Shown here one piece after another: positions 19,701-27,150 of a DNA stretch of 64,000 nucleotides. Source of the DNA: Mariniphaga sp. (GTDB taxonomy: Bacteria; Bacteroidota; Bacteroidia; Bacteroidales; Prolixibacteraceae); contig JANXZJ010000064.1 of assembly GCA_025355585.1 (NCBI GenBank), positions 1 through 64,000 of the forward strand, written 5' to 3'. Both the position numbers and the translations under genes were made by a program. Every line of letters starts with the position of its first letter. Position 1 is the first letter of the stretch. The notes beneath the pieces are model-generated. The model saw nothing but the letters and a program-made list of their open reading frames with translations, did not search any database and was not told where the DNA came from.

Positions 19701-21556
19701 CTGCCAACAAGGGAAAAATCCTTAATGACAAAACTTTCTTTGCCGATGGTCTGCCAGGTGATACTGATATTGAGATCATCATTACCGACAGCCGGAAATG
19801 TTCGGCATCAGTGATTATCAATCATTCCTGTGTCCCCGATTTGACCTTCCAGACCAGTATCGGATGCCCTAACGCTGACGGAAATGCCCCGCTTACCATT
19901 AATGCCTCAGGGGGCAAACCGCCTTATGAAGTGCAAATTGGAAACGAAGCCTTTATTCCTGTAAACAACCCGCTTTCGTTGCAATCCGGAAAATACACGC
20001 TTGTTGTTCGAGATTCGGCCGGAACAGTAACTCCATCACAGGATATTGAAATTCCGGGACAAATCCTGATCAGTGAGCCAAATTATGATTGTGTGGGTGA
20101 AAACAACGAGTATGTCGCAGCATTCCGGATATCCGGTGGAATTCCGCCATACACTGCCCAACCGGGAAATGTGAAGGACATGAACTATTTCAGCGATCGG
20201 TTACCTGGCAATAAGGATATAGAAGTTGTTGTCACCGACAGCCGGAATTGTTCTGCATCCGTTGTTCTGAATAATTCGTGCGTGTCTGATCTCGCATTTA
20301 ATACTACAATTGGCTGCACTTCAGCAAACAACGAAGCCATGGTTGAAATAATACCTTCAGGTGGTGTTCAACCTTATCAGTTCCAGGTAGGAACCAATCC
20401 TTTAACTCCTTTATCCGGTGCGGTAGCGCTGCCCCAGGGAAATTCTACGATTACGTTGTTTGATTCAGCCGGAGCTTCAATTCCAAAAGAGATTGTAATT
20501 CCAGCTATGCTCGATTTAAATATCGCCGAATACATCTGTGATAATACCTCAAAAACTTACCAGGCCAGGATACAGGTAATTGGCGGTACATCACCTTATA
20601 AATCTAAAACAGGTGAGGTAATTCCGGCAAACGAGTTTTTAACCAATCTGGTTCCTGACGGTCAACTTGCTGTTATTGAGGTTCTCGACAGTAATGGGTG
20701 TAGTCACAGCATCGAGGTAAACCATAAATGCGCGGAGCCTTGCAACCTGCCGTGCGAAGGTCAATCCAGAAAGTGTGCTTACCGGCTTTGGTTACAGCCA
20801 GTTTCCAAAGAATCGATCTATGAAGCTTACCGGCAGCTGAAAGATTTGAGGTTACGTTTTAACGGACAGAGCTTAACGCTTCCTTCAGCAACTACTTTGT
20901 TGCAAATCCCTGTTGATGCCCTTAACAACGATTTTGCTAATGTAATGGCCAAAACCATTGGGAGACTGAACGAAATCATTCAAAAAGTGCTTATTACAGC
21001 GTTGGGTGATGCAGGCAAAAACCGGCTTGTTCTTACTTACGAGCCAACTGAAAGCGATCCTTTTGGAATCCTTTGGATCGAGTATTTCGTTTGCGAAACG
21101 TTCAATCTTGAATTTGAATACGTGTTCGCAAAGGCATCGCAAAGTTTTGATCTTCGCTGGCGGTATACCAATGAAAAGGATGATTTTGGAAATCCTTTCA
21201 ACGGAACGATTGCCGCAAACGTCGAATTGAATAAACAAACCCTCGTTCCCGCATTCGACTGTCGTGAACGCAACCAATGTAAGGGCAGCGATTATCTAAA
21301 ATTGTGCACTGATTCAAATACCAAAGCTGATTTTAAAATCAACCAGTTGGATAACAATGTGTTTAACGTTACAAGTATCGCCAATGAAAACGTTGTTGCA
21401 TGGGTTTGGGATGCAGTTGATACATCAGCCAAAGAACCATTTTATACAGGTGAAACTTTAGATATGACCATTCCTAAACCAACAGGAGTTGTGCGTTTAA
21501 CCGTTATTAGTGATAAAGGTTGCTTTGCATTTGTTGAAAACAAGATCTTAAAATGA
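16754..21556 (+). CDS. Large eCIS structural protein with SprB/Ig-like tandem repeats; possible fibre/adhesin
   Basis: 1600 aa; three ~150-aa repeats containing ISGGxPPYTA and DSRxCSASVxxNxSC motifs in the C-terminal half; co-directional within the eCIS operon. Confidence 0.7.
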   Translation: MKPIQDKYPIFEANQVLTSRHLNEVFDYLNEQERLTRANLIGIGIECGLEIRLETNGSDQTIHLSRGCGVSSAGYILIEPEDLALVSYQKYTLPLDIDYPQFKYESSGNSVQYQLWELFPKGEPNTILLGDVNNFLDDKVVILFLELKNEGLRNCSPNNCDDKGNEVTATVLPLLIGRDDLEKIIAKANKLGTEYTATDLESALLVRLNLPDLRLPRYSVPNTAPVSSNDVLAAFHAVFQKNKLATNTGDALTAAYKAFMPLVNETFQTDPFADFDQNFGFLDGIPTSTSQVRFLPYYFDFFDDLIQAYDEFRWKAAGLMCACCPPEDLFPRHLMLGLPDPGLVANPGIYRHDFLSSPAIKGCEERKAEVLQLFSRLVEMVNNFTNNPTPPEFANLEVARKFMPVRITPSKLADVPISQKAIPYYYLQNGVPPLFQLWNVEKTRRNRANQNLSFRSDEYVPKAPFFVTNPLNYDLEPYNFLRIEGHLGKKVENVMNTLIAFKNDKRLPIEIIALRTGEFDARQTVDLSKEVCRFEDLEAIYDAFRDQFISSLGKTLASFYTRKISKVVSLADDFNASLIHSINPDFKVEPSTFGALLETYFASRSKSKTAKTAVLKRVAAIDIKDAFIGESAVIQATASYSEVLLDICNYLKVRLLSDFDLTAFRDLFNRLEALNAQFKTQINTNDTEWNSLFNLLEAVRYANEMEAFRSIGEEYRKRLIEIKKQLFLSNFLLKNPGIQHKAGVPMGGTFILVYHDDPTPIRLLPNLAAGIDSLKANFTKVGFANDSSETITKAFERLQVKGDTAQVDPDIQLIISEMTKQIVKPDFEIGKGIRVKTAEKIIAETVNEFADGTVIADFYLPYICCSDCSPIQYVMAKDPLNFSVNIGCTNSDKGAKVVVTPWGGTAPYKIKINDADFKDQAAELLLATGKYMLILRDSEGTLSDSQQIEIVAPLTLGNPNFDCGDGNQYVAVIEISGGTPPFTANKGKILNDKTFFADGLPGDTDIEIIITDSRKCSASVIINHSCVPDLTFQTSIGCPNADGNAPLTINASGGKPPYEVQIGNEAFIPVNNPLSLQSGKYTLVVRDSAGTVTPSQDIEIPGQILISEPNYDCVGENNEYVAAFRISGGIPPYTAQPGNVKDMNYFSDRLPGNKDIEVVVTDSRNCSASVVLNNSCVSDLAFNTTIGCTSANNEAMVEIIPSGGVQPYQFQVGTNPLTPLSGAVALPQGNSTITLFDSAGASIPKEIVIPAMLDLNIAEYICDNTSKTYQARIQVIGGTSPYKSKTGEVIPANEFLTNLVPDGQLAVIEVLDSNGCSHSIEVNHKCAEPCNLPCEGQSRKCAYRLWLQPVSKESIYEAYRQLKDLRLRFNGQSLTLPSATTLLQIPVDALNNDFANVMAKTIGRLNEIIQKVLITALGDAGKNRLVLTYEPTESDPFGILWIEYFVCETFNLEFEYVFAKASQSFDLRWRYTNEKDDFGNPFNGTIAANVELNKQTLVPAFDCRERNQCKGSDYLKLCTDSNTKADFKINQLDNNVFNVTSIANENVVAWVWDAVDTSAKEPFYTGETLDMTIPKPTGVVRLTVISDKGCFAFVENKILK

Positions 21557-23337
21557 CACATTTTATACGGCAGCAATATTTCGATGTTGAACTGAAAGGC
21601 TCAGAATCAGATGGTTTTGCATTGCAACATCACCTGTCGGATTTGTATTACGCTCAGTTGTTACCTGCAATCGAAAAAGCGTTGGATCAGTGCACGACTT
21701 CGGGGCAGCATTTTGTTATTGACCGCCTCGATATTGATGCCGGATCCATTGAACTTGAACGTATTGATCAGGATTTGGCACCCGTCGTTGCCAATGCATT
21801 GGCTCGTGATATAAGGGAAAAATCAGCTATACTCCAGGCTGATAATAAAGAACAGACCGATTCTTATATGATGGATTCTGAAGTGAATTTATGGGAAGTA
21901 TTTATTCATTTCATTGCGAAAGGAAGTCTCCCATGGTCGTACAGCTTACCGTCGGGAAAAAGCCTTGAGGAAGTTATTTCAGAACTTTTGTTGAATGACG
22001 GAATAATAAACAGTAACCGGATTCTTGCTGACAGAATTGAGGTAAAGTTGAATTCCCCAAACGCTGCCAAACGACTTGAATTGCAGTTTTCTGAGCATTT
22101 TATCACTTTGCTTCGTCAAAAGATCTACCCGGTTCAGGTTGAATCTTTTGACCAATCCAGACAAGGGAATTTATGGGAGGTATTTATTCATTTTCTATTA
22201 AATGGCAACTTCCCGGGATTGTATAAATTGCCACCTGAGATAAGTCTGGAAGATGCACTTAATGATCTTCTTAACGAGGATGAGATCAAGACAAATCATC
22301 CGATACCAGTTGCGAAAATCGCGGACGTAGTTAAATCACCTTTTGCCGCTAACCGACTTGCTTTTCAATTTTCGGAGCAGTTTCTTCTAAAGCTGATTGA
22401 GCGAATTTCTCCGGATGCTTTAGCTGGACTGAAAAGCATTCTCAGGGTATCCGAAGACCTCTCTTTTGCTCCTGATCAGGCACGATTAATGCGAAAATTT
22501 GTTCTCGAAAAGACGATTTCGCAGATATTTTCTGGCAAATCCATTTCGAAAGTAGAAATTGCAAGGCAAGTAATCGATGAACTTCAAATCAGCACTGATT
22601 TGCATCCCCTTGTTTCTAAGGTTTTTGAACAAACCTGGCCCGAAATTAAAATGCCTGACAATGAGCTGTCAAACACAATAGAAAGGCTAATTCCTCTTGG
22701 TAAAAATTTAGAAACTAATATACTTCAAAGGGATCTATTCAATCTTGGTTCCAACCTGTCAGGAATGAATATACCTGAAAATACTGCTTATTCAACCGAA
22801 GTCCCGGCAATAGAAAAAATACTCCCAAATGAAACTACTGATGGTATTTACATAAACAATGCTGGTTTGATTCTTTTACATCCTTTCCTTCCGCGATTTT
22901 TCGAAACGTTGGGAATATCTAAAGAGGAAGAAATTCTACAACCGGAAAGAGCCCTGAGTTTACTTTACTATCTGACCACAGGGCAAACTAAAATTCCGGA
23001 GTATGAATTGGTTCTGCCAAAAATATTATGCGAATTTCCGCTTTTAATGCCTGTACCGGCAGATTTTAAAATTACAGAAAACGAAATAAATGAAGCCTCA
23101 GCATTACTTGAGGCTGTTATAAAACATTGGGAAGTTTTACGAAACACAACCCCGGATGGATTGCGTGGGACCTTCCTTTTAAGGCCGGGGAAACTTTCGC
23201 AGAAAGAGGACGGTGACTGGCTTTTACAAGTCGAGTCGCGTACTTTCGATGTATTACTGGAACATTTGCCCTGGGGTATTTCAATGATTAAGTTGCCATG
23301 GATGAAGAATATGCTTTGGGTTGAATGGAGTTTTTGA
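21553..23337 (+). CDS. Contractile injection system tape-measure protein (CIS_TMP / Pvc14-like)
   Basis: C-terminus ...ITENEINEASALLEAVIKHWEVLRNTTPDGLRGTFLLRPGKL...WLLQVESRTFDVLLEHLPWGISMIKLPWM typical of the family; ATGA overlap with previous gene. Confidence 0.85.
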   Translation: MTHFIRQQYFDVELKGSESDGFALQHHLSDLYYAQLLPAIEKALDQCTTSGQHFVIDRLDIDAGSIELERIDQDLAPVVANALARDIREKSAILQADNKEQTDSYMMDSEVNLWEVFIHFIAKGSLPWSYSLPSGKSLEEVISELLLNDGIINSNRILADRIEVKLNSPNAAKRLELQFSEHFITLLRQKIYPVQVESFDQSRQGNLWEVFIHFLLNGNFPGLYKLPPEISLEDALNDLLNEDEIKTNHPIPVAKIADVVKSPFAANRLAFQFSEQFLLKLIERISPDALAGLKSILRVSEDLSFAPDQARLMRKFVLEKTISQIFSGKSISKVEIARQVIDELQISTDLHPLVSKVFEQTWPEIKMPDNELSNTIERLIPLGKNLETNILQRDLFNLGSNLSGMNIPENTAYSTEVPAIEKILPNETTDGIYINNAGLILLHPFLPRFFETLGISKEEEILQPERALSLLYYLTTGQTKIPEYELVLPKILCEFPLLMPVPADFKITENEINEASALLEAVIKHWEVLRNTTPDGLRGTFLLRPGKLSQKEDGDWLLQVESRTFDVLLEHLPWGISMIKLPWMKNMLWVEWSF

Positions 23338-23359
23338 ATTAAGAATCGATAACTTTTAA

Positions 23360-26300
23360 ATGAAAGCGACTGCTGAAAAATCGTCTCATAGCACCTCGAC
23401 TGCTGAACATCAGAAGTCGTCGCAACCTTTCTTTGCAAAGGCTGGTGGAGGAAGTTTTTTTGCACCGGTTTCATCAATTCAAACCAAACTGAATGTAAAT
23501 AAACCGGGTGATAAATTCGAACAGGAAGCCGATAAAATGGCTGACAAAGTAATGCGAATGTCCGCACCGGCTCCGGCGGAAAAGGACGAAAAGATTCAGA
23601 GAGCCATTTTGCCAGAAGAAAAAGTACAAAAGGCGACTTTACCTGAAGAGAAGATACAGAAAGCAACTCTTCCTGAAGAGAAGGTGCAGAAAAAGGAGGA
23701 GGAAAAATTGCAGCGAAAAGGCGGCGATGGAACTCCTGCGGTTGCAACTGATACCCAATCGGCGATCCGAAGCAAAACCTCCGGCGGACAGCCTCTATCT
23801 TCCGAAGCGCGAAACTATATGGAACCCCGTTTTAATGCTGATTTTAGCAATGTTCGTATTCACAATGATCCTGAATCGGCAGGGTTAAGCAACCAGCTCA
23901 GTGCACGTGCTTTCACTTATCAAAACCATGTTTTCTTCTCACGCGATCAATACCAGCCCGGTACAGGTGAAGGCAAACAACTTCTTGCTCACGAGCTTAC
24001 ACATACGATTCAGCAGGGTCATGCCATACAACGCAGCCCGCAGGTGACCACCACCACTACCCCTTCTCCTATACAACGGCTTGGCATTCAGGACGCACTC
24101 GATTATTTTGCTGATAAAGCCAATTATCTTCCCGGTTTCCGGATGCTTACGATTTTGTTGGGTTTCAATCCCATCAATATGCGTTCAACCGACCGCAGTG
24201 CTGCCAATATTCTTCGTGCACTAATCGAATTGATACCTGGTGGACATTTTATCACACAAGCACTTGATAATCATGGTGTATTTACAAAGGCTGGAGCGTG
24301 GGTTGAACAACAGCTATCCACGCTTGGTGATATCGGTGCAGACATTGTTTCAGGCCTTCGGCGTTTTGTCGATTCATTAAGCTGGACAGATATCTTCGAC
24401 CTCGGCGGTGTCTGGGATCGGGCTGTACGAATCTTTACCGATCCGATCCGACGGATTATTTCATTTTCCCAAAGTGTTGTAGCGGGCATACTTAAGTTGG
24501 TAAAAGATGCCATACTTAAACCTTTGGCTGCATTGGCCCAGGGAACAAGGGGTTACGACTTGCTCAAAGCGATATTGGGTGAAGATCCTATCACTGGTGA
24601 AGCTATACCTCGCAATGCCGACACGCTGATTGGTGGATTTATGAAACTGATCGGGCAGGAGGAGGTTTGGGAAAATATCAAAAAAGGGAATGCGATTGGA
24701 CGTGCCTGGGCCTGGTTCCAGGGTGCACTTGCAGGTTTGATGGGTTTTGTACGTGCCATTCCGCGCAGGATTGTTGACACGATTTCGTCGCTTACTTTTC
24801 AGGATATCATTACTATAACCGGGGCTCTCAGTAAAATTATCGGCGCATTTGTCAATATCGCAACTGAATTTATAAGTTGGGGTCTCAGTCAGGTAATCAG
24901 CTTGGTAGAGATTCTTTTCTCGGTGGTTGCGCCAGGAGTGATGTCATATATCGCTAAAGCCAGAGCGGCTTTTACGACTATTCTTAAAGATCCGGTTGGT
25001 TTTGTTGGGAATTTAGTACGTGCCGGTAAATTAGGGTTCGAAATGTTTGCCTCCAATATCCTCACACATTTGAAAACAGCACTTATCGGGTGGATTACCG
25101 GACCATTGGGTGAGGCAGGAGTTTATATTCCAAAGTCCTTTAGTCTGATTGAAATCGTCAAATTGGTTTTATCAGTTTTAGGACTTACCTGGCAAAATAT
25201 CCGAAGTAAATTAGTGAAGATCATTCCTGAACCTGTGCTGGCAGGGTTGGAAAAGACAGCAAGTATTTTAGTTACGCTTGTCAGAGAAGGACCTGCCGCA
25301 GCATGGGAGGAGATTAAAACCGAATTGAGTGAATTGAAAGACCAGATGATCGCCAAAGTTACTGAAATGATTTCCACTGAAGTTGTAAAGGCAGCCATTA
25401 TGAAACTGGTGAGTATGCTAAATCCTGCAGGCGCAGTTATTCAGGCTATTATCGCTATTTATAATACGGTTATGTTCTTTATTCAGAAGATCAACCAGAT
25501 TGCCGCCGTGGTTGCATCGTTTATTGATTCAATTGCGTCCATTGCTGCAGGACAGATAGGTGCTGCAGCAAAAAGAGTGGAGCAAACAATGGCCAATACG
25601 CTGACAATTATTATTGCATTTTTAGCCAGGTTTGCCGGGCTGGGTAACATTCCGGAAAAGATCGTGGGAATTATCAACAAGGTCCGGCAGCCGATTGACA
25701 AGGGGCTGGATAAGATTGTGGGGTGGCTTGGGAATATGTTGAAGAAGATGGTTTCGTCAGTAACTCAGGTTGGCTTACCCGCGGATCCGAAAGAGCGGCT
25801 GAATTTAGGGATGCAAGCTGCACTGGAGGTGGTGAACAGGTTTTCCGGAAGGCGTGTTGGGCAATTGGTATTGAGGCCTTTGCTCGCAGCGGTTAAGCTA
25901 AGGTATGGGTTTCAGCTGTTAGAAGTGCTCGATAAAGGTGGTATTTGGGTCGTCAGGGGCATCGTAAACCCTACTGTCGAAACACCTTCGAATGCACAAG
26001 TGGGAGAAGGGCCGGCTGATGGCAACTCACCGAGACAGACAACGCAAAGCATTACCTGCGAAATTATTCAGCAGGGATCGGAAACCTGGAAAATTGCGCA
26101 GGGAGATTTACGCGTTTTGCCACAAGACCAGCGCCTTAGGGATGAGTCTTCACAAGTAAAGGTGTCGGGAGGAACCGGCGATGATGCCGGCCATTTGATC
26201 GGCAATTTATTCGGTGGTTCAGGTGGTGCGGAAAATCTGAGCCCGCAAAACTGGATTCAGAACAGGTATGGAACTTTCAGGATGCAAGAAAGACGTTGGC

Positions 26301-26557
26301 AGGGTCAGATTCTGAACGGAGCCCAGGTCTGGGCAAAAGTGATTGATAAATACCGTCAGGGCGAGGATCGGCCTTATGTGAGGGAGGTTGAGTCCAGATC
26401 AACGATTCAGGGCCAGGAAACAATTACAAACAAGCTTAAATTTGGTAATTTCCAAACCGCTCGCAGCCGCACTGCCAGAGATATTTCCCTCACTGTATCT
26501 ACCCCGCAATCCAATAACTTAATCAGTGTAGATTTTCAAAAACGCCAACGAATTTAA
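23360..26557 (+). CDS. DUF4157 (eCIS core) domain protein with C-terminal DNA/RNA non-specific endonuclease-like domain; putative effector
   Basis: LSSEARNYMEPRFNADFSNVRIHND...LLAHELTHTIQQG (DUF4157, HELTH); C-terminal GDDAGHLIGNLFGGSGGAENLSPQNWIQNRYGTFRMQERRW resembles the endonuclease DRGHL...GG...NL core. Confidence 0.85.
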   Translation: MKATAEKSSHSTSTAEHQKSSQPFFAKAGGGSFFAPVSSIQTKLNVNKPGDKFEQEADKMADKVMRMSAPAPAEKDEKIQRAILPEEKVQKATLPEEKIQKATLPEEKVQKKEEEKLQRKGGDGTPAVATDTQSAIRSKTSGGQPLSSEARNYMEPRFNADFSNVRIHNDPESAGLSNQLSARAFTYQNHVFFSRDQYQPGTGEGKQLLAHELTHTIQQGHAIQRSPQVTTTTTPSPIQRLGIQDALDYFADKANYLPGFRMLTILLGFNPINMRSTDRSAANILRALIELIPGGHFITQALDNHGVFTKAGAWVEQQLSTLGDIGADIVSGLRRFVDSLSWTDIFDLGGVWDRAVRIFTDPIRRIISFSQSVVAGILKLVKDAILKPLAALAQGTRGYDLLKAILGEDPITGEAIPRNADTLIGGFMKLIGQEEVWENIKKGNAIGRAWAWFQGALAGLMGFVRAIPRRIVDTISSLTFQDIITITGALSKIIGAFVNIATEFISWGLSQVISLVEILFSVVAPGVMSYIAKARAAFTTILKDPVGFVGNLVRAGKLGFEMFASNILTHLKTALIGWITGPLGEAGVYIPKSFSLIEIVKLVLSVLGLTWQNIRSKLVKIIPEPVLAGLEKTASILVTLVREGPAAAWEEIKTELSELKDQMIAKVTEMISTEVVKAAIMKLVSMLNPAGAVIQAIIAIYNTVMFFIQKINQIAAVVASFIDSIASIAAGQIGAAAKRVEQTMANTLTIIIAFLARFAGLGNIPEKIVGIINKVRQPIDKGLDKIVGWLGNMLKKMVSSVTQVGLPADPKERLNLGMQAALEVVNRFSGRRVGQLVLRPLLAAVKLRYGFQLLEVLDKGGIWVVRGIVNPTVETPSNAQVGEGPADGNSPRQTTQSITCEIIQQGSETWKIAQGDLRVLPQDQRLRDESSQVKVSGGTGDDAGHLIGNLFGGSGGAENLSPQNWIQNRYGTFRMQERRWQGQILNGAQVWAKVIDKYRQGEDRPYVREVESRSTIQGQETITNKLKFGNFQTARSRTARDISLTVSTPQSNNLISVDFQKRQRI

Positions 26558-26562
26558 GTTCA

Positions 26563-27150
26563 ATGAAAACCAGAAAATCGAAATCATCTGCAACTCAAGT
26601 GAGAGCCAGCAATGATGTTCAGCCCTTTTTTCGGCCGACTCCCAACTTTGTTGCGCATGGTGGCGGAAGGGCGGGATCGTTGCGTATTGAAGGGCAAACG
26701 AGCGCAAATTTTTCGCATGCCCACACCTCTCAAAATGAAGTTGTAACACCAGCAACCGGCTGTGGACGCTGTGGCCGGGGAGCCCCATGCGTCGAAATAA
26801 CAGGCGATCTGGTCTCTACATTTACAACAAATCCTGTTGTGACATTGCCAAATGTTTCTCAATTCCGCGGTCTAAACCAATGTCAGCAACAACGCGTACA
26901 GGATGGTATAGATAATGTTCTTTCCCCTCATGAAGATCGCCATGTGGCAATTTTCAGAACATACGATGGTACTTTAACAACCCCGTTTACATTTAAATTA
27001 TGCCAAAATCAGGCTGTATTTAATCAAAGGTTAACGACAATGCACAACGGTGTAGAGCGACCTCGCAGAGCTCAGGCACAAGCAGATAGTCGTGCTCTTG
27101 ACACGCCTCCATTCTTTTTTACAGTTGATTTAAGTAATTGTCCAGACTAA
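26563..27150 (+). CDS. Small putative eCIS cargo protein with HExxH motif (HEDRH)
   Basis: LSPHEDRHVAIFRTYDG; N-terminal KSS...QPFF...GGG similar to the preceding DUF4157 protein; lies between it and the AAA ATPase. Confidence 0.6.
   Translation: MKTRKSKSSATQVRASNDVQPFFRPTPNFVAHGGGRAGSLRIEGQTSANFSHAHTSQNEVVTPATGCGRCGRGAPCVEITGDLVSTFTTNPVVTLPNVSQFRGLNQCQQQRVQDGIDNVLSPHEDRHVAIFRTYDGTLTTPFTFKLCQNQAVFNQRLTTMHNGVERPRRAQAQADSRALDTPPFFFTVDLSNCPD

Noticed and set aside
22968-23747. 259-aa minus-strand ORF
   Set aside because: Antisense to the well-supported tape-measure and DUF4157 genes, low-complexity composition, no recognisable domain
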